Below are positions 36,821 to 44,884 of a stretch of DNA of 64,000 nt, in pieces. The notes beneath the pieces were generated by a model. That model saw only the letters and a program-made list of their open reading frames with translations. It was not told the origin of the DNA and did no database searches. Made by a program: the position numbers and the translations under genes. Positions within the stretch are counted from its first letter, which is position 1, and every line of letters starts with the position of its first letter. The DNA comes from JAJXWB01 sp046349215 (GTDB lineage Bacteria > Pseudomonadota > Alphaproteobacteria > Rhizobiales > Beijerinckiaceae), in contig JAXMCV010000002.1 in the NCBI GenBank assembly GCA_046349215.1, positions 1,054,001 to 1,118,000 of the forward strand, written 5' to 3'.

Positions 36821-37759
36821 TCACACGCCGCCCTCGCCGAACTTCCAGACGGGAATGCCGAGCTTCCTCGCCTTGTCGGCAAGATTTTCTTGAATGCCCG
36901 TGCCCGGAAAAACGATGACGCCGATCGGCAGCGTCTCCAGCATCGCGTCGTTGCGCTTGAATGGCGCAGCCTTGGCGTGCCTGGCCCAATCGGGCTTGAA
37001 GGCGATCTGCGGGACCTTGCGATTGTCGGCCCAGCGTGCGGCAATGCGTTCGGCGCCCTTGGGCGAGCCGCCGTGAAGCAGGACCATGTCCGGATGTTTG
37101 GCGTGGACCTTGTCGAGCAGATCCCAGATCAGTCGATGATCGTTGAAATCGGCGCCGCCGGTCAGCGCGACCTTGGGCCCTGCGGGCAGAAGCACTTCAT
37201 TGTCGGCGCGTTTCTTCGCGGCGAGAAAATCGCGGCTGTCGATCATGGCCGCCGTCAAGGCGCGGTGATTGACCATCGACCCCGCACGCGGTCGCCAGGA
37301 TGAACCGGCGTGCAGCTCGAATTGCTCCGCCGCCCGATCGCGAAAAAATTCCATTGAATTGCGCCGTTCGATCAGCGTCTGGCCTTCGGCGGTCAGGCGC
37401 TCAAGTTCGATCGAGCGGATTTCGGAGCCGTCCTGCTCTTTCTGGCTGCGCTTCTGCGCTTGCTCGTTGTCGTCGAGGTCGCGTTCGATCCGGCTGATAG
37501 CGCGATGGAACAGATTGGCCGTCGACCATAGCAGGTTTTCGAGATCCGGTTCGAGGCGCGTATCTGACAATGCGACTACGAGCGCGTCGAATATGTCGGA
37601 GACCGCGCCGACGATTTGAGCTTCCTGCGGCAGCGGTCGCGGGTCGGGCTCGTCCTGAAAGGGGCGGTAGCCGTAGAGCTGCAGTTCGTCGAGCGCATGC
37701 GCGGTCGGGGATGAACGGAGCTGTGCGCCATCAGCTGTTTCGTCGTGCTCGCGCGTCAT
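36821..37759 (-). CDS. DUF2493 protein (SLOG/YspA-like domain)
   Basis: A 312-aa protein from ATG 37759 (MTREHDETADG), preceded by GGAG. The N-terminal 180 residues are charged and helical (ERDLDDNEQAQKRSQKEQDG). The C-terminal ~120 residues form a Rossmann-like SLOG domain: KVALTGGADFNDHRLIWDLL, MVLLHGGSPKGAERIAARWA, GVIVFPGTGIQENLADKARK. SLOG domains bind nucleotides or ADP-ribose derivatives. DUF2493 proteins are standard leading-region genes on alphaproteobacterial ICEs and plasmids, of unknown task. A structured element lies 150-240 bp upstream, and a leader hairpin AGGCCGCG-N4-CGCGGCCT is at 37781-37800. Confidence 0.88.
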   Translation of the reverse strand: MTREHDETADGAQLRSSPTAHALDELQLYGYRPFQDEPDPRPLPQEAQIVGAVSDIFDALVVALSDTRLEPDLENLLWSTANLFHRAISRIERDLDDNEQAQKRSQKEQDGSEIRSIELERLTAEGQTLIERRNSMEFFRDRAAEQFELHAGSSWRPRAGSMVNHRALTAAMIDSRDFLAAKKRADNEVLLPAGPKVALTGGADFNDHRLIWDLLDKVHAKHPDMVLLHGGSPKGAERIAARWADNRKVPQIAFKPDWARHAKAAPFKRNDAMLETLPIGVIVFPGTGIQENLADKARKLGIPVWKFGEGGV

Positions 37760-37909
37760 CGGACTCTCCTTCTCCGGATGAGGCCGCGCCCTCGCGGCCT
37801 TTCTGGCGAGAACAAGCCGTCGGGCGGGCCGGACCTGCACCCGGAGCGACCGGCGTGACTTTCGGCTCGATGAAGTTCCGCGATGGATCACGCCGAAATG
37901 GGCGCGGAG

Positions 37910-38000
37910 GGCCGAAGCGCAGCGGAGGATGGCGAAGGCCGGCTATTTTGTTTCGCGATGTAAAGCCGGGCGCGCGCCCGGCGACGGAAAATAGTCGGCC
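37910..38000. repeat. Structured leading-region element, copy 2
   Basis: The 25-nt block at 37910-37934 matches 31973-31997 with one mismatch. It is followed by a long hairpin: GGCCGGCTATTTT (37937-37949) pairs with AAAATAG (37988-37994) and TCGGCC (37995-38000), around a perfect 16-bp palindrome CCGGGCGC/GCGCCCGG at 37966-37981. Orientation relative to the downstream minus-strand gene is the same as in copy 1. The rest of 37760-38140 has no gene I can support. Confidence 0.65.
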
Positions 38001-38140
38001 GCAGCCGTTGCCGGTCCGGGTCGCCTGACGGCCTCTCGCCCTCTCAGAAAGGCCGTGGCGCGGTCTTTTTCCGCGGAGCGAGGATCGAGGACGTTGCAAG
38101 CAAGGGCGCGATGAGGCGCCCACGTTCCTTGGCGAATCGG

Positions 38141-38998
38141 CTATACGGCGCACTCGATGAAACGCGCGACATCTTGCGGTGCCAATTGCACACGCACCGC
38201 CGACCGCAGTGCATCGCGACCAAGCATGCGCAGGTCTTCGTTGAAATCTCCGCATCGCGACGACAACACGATCGCCTCGATTCCGCGCTCGCTTGCGCGA
38301 TCGGCCAGCGTTCTTGTCGCGCCGTCGCCCGCTTCATCGTCGTCGCGGGCGATATAGAGCCGTCGCAACCCGTTCGGCAACAGGACGGCGGCGAGATGCG
38401 CGGCCGAGAGCGCCGCGGCCATCGGCATATCAGGCAAGACGCATCTGAGCGATAGCATGGTTTCGACGCCTTCGCCGGCAGCCATGACGTCCTCGGCTAC
38501 GCCGAAGCGAACGGCGTGTCCGAGCAGATCGCCCATCGCCCGACGCGGCGTGTCGATCGGCGCCTTGCCCAATCGTCGGAGATCGAAGCCCTCGGGATCG
38601 AGCCAGGTGCGCTGGACGCCCACGATCTCACCGTCGTTATCGGTGACGGCCGCGATCATCGCCGGCCAGGTCTCGGTGGGGCCAAAATCGTTCGGCCGGT
38701 AATAGCAGCGGGCATGGAAGCGGAGCGAGCTTGTTCGCCGCAAATCCGTAATGCCGCGGTTGCGCAAATACGCTTCTGCGAGCGTGCCCCAAATCGACCG
38801 CGACATGGTGAACAATCGTCGCGCTGCTTCCGGCGATCCTCTCAGCGCCAGCGATGCCGGTTGTGCCGCCCGATCGAATTGCGGATGCGGCGAGCGGAGG
38901 AAGGCGCGCGCCTCTGCAATCACGTCCTTGAACTCTGTGAGCCCCTTCGCCTCCCTGATGACATCGAGCAGGTCGCCATGCTCGCCGGTCGCGGCATC
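38141..38998 (-). pseudogene. Resident Toprim gene, 3' fragment
   Basis: About 285 codons with the Toprim layout: DAATGEHGDLLDVIREAKGL at the break, then SPEAARRLFTMSRSIWGTLAEAYLRNRGI, CYYRPN, the catalytic Glu in AAGEGVETMLSLR and the DxD motif in LYIARDDDEAGDGA. The reading frame has no start codon. The missing first 63 codons are at 44629-44818 beyond the RIT element. The break is in the conserved WTD-AA motif. Original order would have been DUF2493, Toprim, ParB. A shortened product from an internal start is possible but would lack the N-terminal domain. Confidence 0.85.
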
Positions 38999-39029
38999 TG
39001 TCTTATGTTCAACTGCACATAAGACAGAT
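38996..39029. repeat. 12-bp perfect inverted repeat at the left end of the RIT element
   Basis: ATCTGTCTTATG (38996-39007) and CATAAGACAGAT (39018-39029) are exact reverse complements around a 10-nt spacer. Two recombinase-binding arms around a short core is the form of a tyrosine recombinase crossover site. It directly abuts the terminal repeat and has no counterpart at the right end. Confidence 0.75.
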
Positions 39030-39127
39030 TATGTTGCGTCGAGAGTTATGTTGCGCAGCCGCGTTTGGGCGCTGTCTCGCGGGCGATCGACGGCTTCTCC
39101 GCAACATAATATCAGTGCGCCGCGGGA
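39028..39127 (+). repeat. RIT left terminal inverted repeat
   Basis: It contains ATTATGTTGCG at 39028-39038, TTATGTTGCG again at 39046-39055, and the inverted CGCAACATAAT at 39100-39110. The whole stretch is about 90% identical to the reverse complement of 44523-44628. Repeated short boxes like these are typical arm sites for recombinase binding. Confidence 0.8.
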
Positions 39128-39136
39128 GTGTTCGTG

Positions 39137-40177
39137 ATGCCCCGCGACGCCTCCGAGCTGGCGCGCCGCCTCGCCCATGAGGCCGAGGCGGTATGCCGTC
39201 ACTATCTCTTCAACGGCCGGCGCCAAGGCCGTTACTGGACGGTGGGCGACGTACGCAACACGCCCGGCCGGTCGATGTTCGTCCGGCTCAGCGGGCCGGA
39301 CTCCGGTCCCGGCGCCGTCGGGCATTGGACCGACGCCGCCTCGGCCGAACATGGCGATCTTCTCGATGTCATTCGCGAGAGCTGCGGCCTTCGCGCGTTC
39401 CAGCACGTTGCCGAGGAAGCACGCCGATTCCTGTCGTTGCCGCGCTCCGAACCGGAGAGGACAAGGAAATCAGCCGGCAGGACGCCGCGTAGCGCCGTTG
39501 GTTCGCCCGAAGCGGCGCGTCGGCTGTTCGCTATGTCGCAACCGATCCGTGGCACTCTTGCGGAGGTCTATCTTCGAGGACGGGCGATAACATCGCTCTC
39601 CGGCGCCACTGCGTTGCGCTTCCATCCACGATGCTATTACAGGCCAGACGAGCACTCGCCTACCGAGATCTGGCCTGCGATGGTTGCGTGCGTCACCAAC
39701 CTGACCGGACGACAGACCGGCGCCCACCGCACCTGGCTCGCCCCGGACGGTTCGGGCAAGGCGCCGGTTGAGACGCCACGACGCGCTATGGGCGATCTGC
39801 TCGGCCATGCGGTGCGCTTCGGCGCGCAGTGCGAGGTGATGGCCGCCGGCGAAGGCATCGAGACGATGCTGTCGCTGCGCTATGCGCTGCCTGCCATGCC
39901 GATGGCGGCAGCGCTGTCGGCCAACCACCTTGCCGCGCTTCTGCTCCCGCCGACATTGCGTCGGCTCTACATCGCGCGCGACGCCGATGCCGCGGGCGAC
40001 GCGGCGCTCGCGACATTGACCGAACGCGCCGAAGCGGCGGGCGTTGAAGCGCTTGCCCTGTCTCCGCGCATGGGCGACTTCAACGAAGATCTTCGCATGC
40101 TCGGTCTCGACGAACTTCGGTCGGCATTGCGCGTGCAGCTGGCGCCGCAAGATGTGTGCCTTCTTGCACATGATTGA
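39137..40177 (+). CDS. Toprim domain protein, left arm of RIT element
   Basis: ATG 39137 (MPRDASELARRLAHEAEAV), with GGGAG 8 bp upstream, gives 346 aa. The N-terminal DUF7146-like region carries YWTVGDVRNTPGRSMFVRL and HWTDAASAEHGDLLDVIRE. The C-terminal Toprim domain carries AAGEGIETMLSLRYALPAMP (catalytic Glu) and LYIARDADAAGDAA (DxD). Such proteins are primase-like and act on ssDNA replication after transfer, by family inference. The end (APQDVCLLAHD) differs from the other copies after APQD, where homology stops next to the recombinase block. It is an inverted paralogue of 43440-44519. Confidence 0.85.
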   Translation: MPRDASELARRLAHEAEAVCRHYLFNGRRQGRYWTVGDVRNTPGRSMFVRLSGPDSGPGAVGHWTDAASAEHGDLLDVIRESCGLRAFQHVAEEARRFLSLPRSEPERTRKSAGRTPRSAVGSPEAARRLFAMSQPIRGTLAEVYLRGRAITSLSGATALRFHPRCYYRPDEHSPTEIWPAMVACVTNLTGRQTGAHRTWLAPDGSGKAPVETPRRAMGDLLGHAVRFGAQCEVMAAGEGIETMLSLRYALPAMPMAAALSANHLAALLLPPTLRRLYIARDADAAGDAALATLTERAEAAGVEALALSPRMGDFNEDLRMLGLDELRSALRVQLAPQDVCLLAHD

Positions 40178-40255
40178 GCGGCATCTGCCCAACAGGACTT
40201 TGATCATTGCGCCCGGTGCGGAAGCTTGGGCCTCCACCCACTCGGAGGCGCAAGT

Positions 40256-41503
40256 ATGTTTGAAGAAATTTTCTTTCCCCGAACCGCTGCCAAATATCGA
40301 GCAGCGCCCCTTGTCGGCGAGCGCGAACGATATCTCGTTCATCTCAAGGAGAGCGGCGCCAAGCGACCGACTTTGCGGAAATGCGCCAACGCTCAATTGA
40401 GCTTGATGCGCCTTCTGAACCTGGAAGAAGGCGGGAGCGTCAGTGTCGACCAGATCGAGGCGGCGGCGGCGATCTGGTCGCGGCCGAATGGACGGAGATG
40501 CATTCGAGAGGCATCTCGCAAGGCGCGCAAGCGGTTCGTCAGCCAGGCGATCGAATGGCTTCGCTTTTTGCTTCGGCTTGATGAGCGCGAGAAACGAAGC
40601 CATTCCCATAGCGCCGAGGTTGCGGCCTTCGAGAAATGGTTGCGCGATGAACGCGGCTTATCCGGCGCGACGGTTCAAGGCTACTGCGCGGCTGCCAATC
40701 GCTTCTTCTCTTGGCTGGTCGGAAACGATGTTGCGCTGAGCGCCGTGCGGATGCGCCACATCGACGATGCGGTCGCCACCGAGCACATGCGGGGAGCCTG
40801 GACTCGCCGGACCCTGCACGATTACGCGCAGCGTCTGAAGGCATTCTTCTTGTTCGCCGAAGCCCGCGGTTGGTGCTCGTCGGGGCTGGCCGCGGGCATC
40901 ATGCCGCCCCGCTTCATGGCGGATGAGACCGTGCCCAAAGGCGTGAGGCGCGAGGATGTCGTGCGTCTGCTCGCGTCCATCGGTGGCGTTAGTGCTGTCG
41001 ACAAGCGCGACCGCGCGATCCTCATGCTGTTTGTCGCTTACGGACTGCGGGCCGGGGAAGTCGTCGGATTGCGGCTCGACGATCTGGACTGGGAGAACGA
41101 GATCATTCGTGTTCGCTGCCCGAAGCCAGGACGAACCCATGTCTGGCCACTCACGCCAGACGTCGGCAATGCCATTCTGCGCTACATAAGGGAAGCTCGT
41201 CCGACCGGTCTCGGGCGCAGCCTCTTCTTCACATCGCATGCGCCTATCAGACCGGTCGGCAGAAAGACCCTCAGCAAGATCGTCCGTGATCGTCTCGCAG
41301 GAACAGGCGTCGTCACCGGCCGACGCGGTACACATGCCTTGCGGCATGCCGCAGCCCAGCATCTTCTGGATCAGGGCATGTCGATGAAAGTGATCGGGGA
41401 CTTTCTCGGGCACCGCGATCCGTCGTCCACGGCGATCTACGCCAAGGTCAATCTCACCGCGCTCCGCGAGGTGGCGGCCCTCGATCTGGAGGGTCTGGCA
41501 TGA
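40256..41503 (+). CDS. ritA: RIT tyrosine recombinase A
   Basis: ATG 40256 (MFEEIFFPRTAAKYR) with GGAGG upstream gives 415 aa. It has an N-terminal SAM-like core-binding domain (about 120-220), then the catalytic domain with Arg I in FVAYGLRAGEVVGL, the His-x-x-Arg box in GTHALRHAAAQHLL, and His/Tyr in LGHRDPSSTAIYAKV. All catalytic residues are present. It overlaps ritB by 4 bp. Each RIT recombinase belongs to its own subgroup, and all three are thought to act together in transposition. Confidence 0.9.
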   Translation: MFEEIFFPRTAAKYRAAPLVGERERYLVHLKESGAKRPTLRKCANAQLSLMRLLNLEEGGSVSVDQIEAAAAIWSRPNGRRCIREASRKARKRFVSQAIEWLRFLLRLDEREKRSHSHSAEVAAFEKWLRDERGLSGATVQGYCAAANRFFSWLVGNDVALSAVRMRHIDDAVATEHMRGAWTRRTLHDYAQRLKAFFLFAEARGWCSSGLAAGIMPPRFMADETVPKGVRREDVVRLLASIGGVSAVDKRDRAILMLFVAYGLRAGEVVGLRLDDLDWENEIIRVRCPKPGRTHVWPLTPDVGNAILRYIREARPTGLGRSLFFTSHAPIRPVGRKTLSKIVRDRLAGTGVVTGRRGTHALRHAAAQHLLDQGMSMKVIGDFLGHRDPSSTAIYAKVNLTALREVAALDLEGLA

Positions 41504-42450
41504 TGCTGCGCGAGGCCATCGAGCAATATATCCGTTGGAGACAGGCTCATGGCGCGAGGTTCTCAACCGGCGCGAACCTGCTGCGTCGCTTCCTCGAATA
41601 CGCCGATGGAGATGCTGCCTGCGATACGGTCGTCACGGCACACGTCCTGGCCTTTCTGACCGATAAGGGGCCGCTGACCCGGCACCGTCAGAACAAGTAT
41701 TACGTTCTTGCCGGCTTTTGGCGTCATGCGATCAGCCGCGGGCACGCGAGCCGGTCGCCGCTCCCTGACAACGAACCGAGAGCGCCGGTCCGCCCGCCGC
41801 CCTACATCTACTCGCGTGACGAGCTGCGGCGCCTCTTCGATCCCACGACCGTGGAGATGAGCCGACGCGGCGCGGCACAGTTGGACGCCGCGACGTTCCG
41901 GACTTTGCTCCTTCTATTATACGGAGCCGGGTTGCGCTTCAGCGAAGCCACAGGACTCACACTGGCGGACGTCGATCTGTCGGAAGACGTTCTGACCATA
42001 CGCGCCACGAAGTTCTACAAGAGCCGCTTGGTTCCGATCGGGCCGCAGCTTGCAGCGGTGCTGGCGAGCTACATGGCTCCGCGGCGGCGAGGTGGCCTTG
42101 CGCAGGGCGAGACATCCTTCCTTCTGGCGAACCGCAATGGCACGCGGCTCGCCAGCAGCACCGTTCAATCGGCGTTCGATAGCTTGCGGCGTGTCGCCGG
42201 CGTCCACCGCACGGGAGGCGGGCGACGAAGCCCACGCCTCCATGATCTCCGGCACAGCTTCGCGGTCCACAGCCTGACCGCCTGGTATCGTGAGGGCGCC
42301 GATGTGCAGCGGCGGCTGCCGCTGCTCTCCACGTATCTCGGCCATGCCGACCTCGAAGGCACGAAGGTCTATCTGACGATGACGCCCGAGCTTCTGCACC
42401 AGGCGTCGCTGCGCTTCAAGCACTATGCGGAAGGAGGCGGCGATGCGTGA
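41500..42450 (+). CDS. ritB: RIT tyrosine recombinase B
   Basis: A 316-aa protein whose ATG at 41500 overlaps the ritA stop. The core-binding domain is at about 1-95 (IEQYIRWRQAHGARFSTGAN). The catalytic domain has Arg in YGAGLRFSEATGL, the box LHDLRHSFAVHSL with His and Arg, and His/Tyr in LGHADLEGTKVYLTM. All five key positions look intact. It overlaps ritC by 8 bp, so the trio is one translational unit. Confidence 0.9.
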   Translation: MMLREAIEQYIRWRQAHGARFSTGANLLRRFLEYADGDAACDTVVTAHVLAFLTDKGPLTRHRQNKYYVLAGFWRHAISRGHASRSPLPDNEPRAPVRPPPYIYSRDELRRLFDPTTVEMSRRGAAQLDAATFRTLLLLLYGAGLRFSEATGLTLADVDLSEDVLTIRATKFYKSRLVPIGPQLAAVLASYMAPRRRGGLAQGETSFLLANRNGTRLASSTVQSAFDSLRRVAGVHRTGGGRRSPRLHDLRHSFAVHSLTAWYREGADVQRRLPLLSTYLGHADLEGTKVYLTMTPELLHQASLRFKHYAEGGGDA

Positions 42451-43438
42451 ACTCGTAACCCTCGGCCCGTGGCTTCGACGCTTCCTCACCGAACACATCG
42501 TCACCGAGCGCAACCTGGCCCGGAACACCCGCACGAGCTATCGCGACACCTTCAGCCTGCTGCTCCCGTTCATCGGCGCCAAGGTGCGCAAGCCGGTGGA
42601 CCGGCTGGCCGTCGCTGATCTGACGTCCGGACGAGTGCTTCAGTTCCTCGCGCATCTCGAGAATGAGCGCGGCTGCTCCGCCCGCACCCGCAATCAGCGG
42701 CTCGCCGCTATCCGCGCATTCGCCCGCTTCGTTGGCAGCCGCGATCCGACCCAGGTCGAATGGTGCGGTCACATCCGGACCATCGCGTCGAAGAAGTCCG
42801 TGACCGAGCCCGTCGGGTGGCTGACCAGGCCGGAAATGGAGGCCATGCTCGCCGTGCCCGACCGCACGACTGTGCGGGGCCGTAGCGAATACGCGCTTCT
42901 GCTCTTTCTCTACAACACCGGCGCGCGCGTGTCCGAGGCGATCAATCTGAAGGTGCGCGACTTGCAGATCGGGAGCGGCAATGGCGGGCATGATCTGGCG
43001 ACCCTGCACGGGAAAGGCGGCAGGCTGCGGCAATGCCCGTTGTGGCCGGAAACCGAACGCGCCCTTGCCGGTGAGATCGGCGGTCGCGGCGCCGATCATG
43101 CCGTGTTCGTCAGCAGGCTCGGAGGGCCGTTTACACGCTTCGGAGTGTATCGGCTCGTCGAACGCTGCGCGGCCCGGGTGCAAGACCTGGCCGGCAGGAC
43201 GATAACTCCGCATGTGATCCGGCACACCACGGCCTGCCATCTCGTGCTCGCCGGCGTGGACATCAACACCGTGCGCGCCTGGCTCGGCCATGTCTCGATC
43301 AGCACCACCAACATCTATGCCGAGATAGACCTCACGACAAAGGCGAGCGCGGTCGCCCTATGCGCGGTCGGTCAACCGCAACCGGGACGCTCGTGGAAGG
43401 AGGACAAGGACCTCATGGCCTTCCTGAAATCCCTGTGA
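42443..43438 (+). CDS. ritC: RIT tyrosine recombinase C
   Basis: ATG 42443 (MRELVTLGPWLRRF) gives 331 aa. The core-binding domain spans about 10-100 (TRTSYRDTFSLLLPFIGAKV). Catalytic residues are Arg in YNTGARVSEAINL, His-x-x-Arg in PHVIRHTTACHLV and His/Tyr in LGHVSISTTNIYAEI. Its stop is one base from the stop of the inverted Toprim gene, so the two genes converge with no room for a terminator. No damage is visible. Confidence 0.9.
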   Translation: MRELVTLGPWLRRFLTEHIVTERNLARNTRTSYRDTFSLLLPFIGAKVRKPVDRLAVADLTSGRVLQFLAHLENERGCSARTRNQRLAAIRAFARFVGSRDPTQVEWCGHIRTIASKKSVTEPVGWLTRPEMEAMLAVPDRTTVRGRSEYALLLFLYNTGARVSEAINLKVRDLQIGSGNGGHDLATLHGKGGRLRQCPLWPETERALAGEIGGRGADHAVFVSRLGGPFTRFGVYRLVERCAARVQDLAGRTITPHVIRHTTACHLVLAGVDINTVRAWLGHVSISTTNIYAEIDLTTKASAVALCAVGQPQPGRSWKEDKDLMAFLKSL

Positions 43439-43439
43439 G

Positions 43440-44519
43440 TCAGGAATTAGCTTGCAGCGTTCTGGTCATTCCCCGATGCATGAAGCGAACGATATCTTGC
43501 GGCGCCAACTGCACGCGCAATGCAGACCTAAGTTCGTCGAGGCCGAGCATGCGAAGATCTTCGTTGAAGTCGCCCATGCGCGGAGACAGGGCAAGCGCCT
43601 CGACGCCCGCCGCTTCGGCGCGCTCGGTCAATGCCGCGAGCGCCGCGTCGCCCGCGGCATCGGCGTCGCGGGCGATGTAGAGCCGACGCAGCGTCGGCGG
43701 GAGCAGAAGGGCGGCGAGGTGGTTGGCTGAGAGTGCAGCGGCCATCGGCATGGCAGGCAGCGCATAGCGCAGCGACAGAATCGTCTCGATGCCTTCGCCG
43801 ACAACGAGGGTGTCGTCGGCCGCGCCAAAGCGCACGGCATGGCCGAGGAGGCCGCCCATGGCGCGTCGCGGCGTCTGGACCGGCGCCTTGCCGAGCGTCG
43901 CTTCGCTGAATCCGTCTGGCGCAAGCCAGGTGCGATGCGCGCCGGTGATGGCGCCGGAAAGATCGGTGACGGCGGCAATCATCGCCGGCCAGGTCTCGGT
44001 CGGCGAACTGTCATCCGGGCGATAGTAGCAGCGCGGATGAAACCGCAGCGCGTCTGCATCGTGGACAGCCTTGATGCCGCGATTGCGCAGGTAGGTCTCG
44101 ACGAGCGTCCTGCGGATCGGCCGCGACATGCCGAACAGCCGACGCGCCGCTTCGGGCGATCCGGCCGGGACGGGTGTGCGAACGGGGTTAGGAGTTGGCA
44201 CTGATACCGCGCGCGGCAGACTGAGAAAACGTCGCGCCTCCTCGACGACATCGCGAAAATCGATCAACCCGCGGCTCTCGCGGATGACGTCGAGGAGATC
44301 GCCATGTTCGGTCGAGGCGGCGTCGGTCCAATGCCCGGCGGCGCCGGGACCGGAGTCCGGTCCGCTGAGCCGGACGAACATCGACCGGCCGGGCGTGTTA
44401 CGCACGTCGCCCACCGTCCAATAGCAACCCTGGCGCCGACCGTTGGACAGATAGTGACGACAGACCGCCTCGACATCACGAGCGAGGCGGCGCGCCAACT
44501 CGGAGGCGTCGCGGGGCAT
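43440..44519 (-). CDS. Toprim domain protein, right arm of RIT element
   Basis: ATG 44519 (MPRDASELARRLARD) gives 359 aa. The layout is as in the left arm: YWTVGDVRNTPGRSMFVRL, HWTDAASTEHGDLLDVIRES, then the Toprim motifs VVGEGIETILSLRYALPAMP and LYIARDADAAGDAALAALTE. It is nearly identical to the left copy in the first 90 and last 110 residues but clearly diverged between (about residues 105-230). The C-terminus APQDIVRFMHRGM is longer and looks original. It is inverted relative to the left copy and converges with ritC. Confidence 0.85.
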   Translation of the reverse strand: MPRDASELARRLARDVEAVCRHYLSNGRRQGCYWTVGDVRNTPGRSMFVRLSGPDSGPGAAGHWTDAASTEHGDLLDVIRESRGLIDFRDVVEEARRFLSLPRAVSVPTPNPVRTPVPAGSPEAARRLFGMSRPIRRTLVETYLRNRGIKAVHDADALRFHPRCYYRPDDSSPTETWPAMIAAVTDLSGAITGAHRTWLAPDGFSEATLGKAPVQTPRRAMGGLLGHAVRFGAADDTLVVGEGIETILSLRYALPAMPMAAALSANHLAALLLPPTLRRLYIARDADAAGDAALAALTERAEAAGVEALALSPRMGDFNEDLRMLGLDELRSALRVQLAPQDIVRFMHRGMTRTLQANS

Positions 44520-44522
44520 CAC

Positions 44523-44628
44523 GCAATCCCCCGCAGCGCGCCGACATTATGTTGCGTAGAAGCCGTCGATCGCCCGCGAGACAGCGCCCAAACGCGGCTG
44601 CGCAACATAACTCTCGGCGCAACATAAT
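44523..44628 (-). repeat. RIT right terminal inverted repeat
   Basis: It has ATTATGTTGCG at 44546-44556 and the inverted boxes CGCAACATAA (44601-44610) and CGCAACATAAT (44618-44628). It mirrors the left repeat with few mismatches. The outer end meets the 5' fragment of the resident Toprim gene directly, without the palindrome found on the left. Confidence 0.8.
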
Positions 44629-44818
44629 CCGTCCATTTCCCTGCGGCCCGTTTGGCGGAATCCTGCAGCCTTACGAACATGGAGCGTCCTGATGCATTCC
44701 GAACGTCGCCGACGAGCCAATAGCGTCCGGCGCGACTGCCATTCGACAGATAGTAACGACAGACCGCCTCCGCCTGGGCGGCGAGGCGGCGCGCCAGATC
44801 ATGCGGCAGCCCCGACAT
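44629..44818 (-). pseudogene. Resident Toprim gene, 5' fragment
   Basis: The first 63 codons of a Toprim protein from ATG 44818: MSGLPHDLARRLAAQAEAVC, then YWLVGDVRNASGRSMFVRLQ and GKWTD at the break. The frame then runs into the RIT end (YVAPRVML...) and stops at 44519. The rest of the gene is 38141-38998. The start lies 66 bp downstream of parB, consistent with a former parB-Toprim operon. A 99-aa chimeric peptide could still be made, without known use. Confidence 0.88.
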
Positions 44819-44884
44819 GATGCGTCTCCGAAAGAAAAGGCCCGCCGCTTTGGGCGGCGGGCCACAAGGTGCGCTCAGGACGGC

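Larger units (their letters stand above)
38996..44628. mobile_element. RIT (recombinase-in-trio) element with inverted Toprim arms
   Basis: A 5.6 kb insertion that splits the resident Toprim gene. It has terminal inverted repeats (39028-39127 and 44523-44628), one Toprim gene just inside each end facing inward, and three overlapping tyrosine recombinase genes in the middle. RIT elements are defined by such recombinase trios. The two gene fragments outside the element join in frame at WTD-AA, which proves insertion. A 34-bp palindrome is found only at the left end. Confidence 0.85.

Noticed and set aside
44519..44818. A 99-aa independent protein
   Set aside because: Codons 1-63 are the start of a Toprim protein. 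The rest is translated RIT end sequence.
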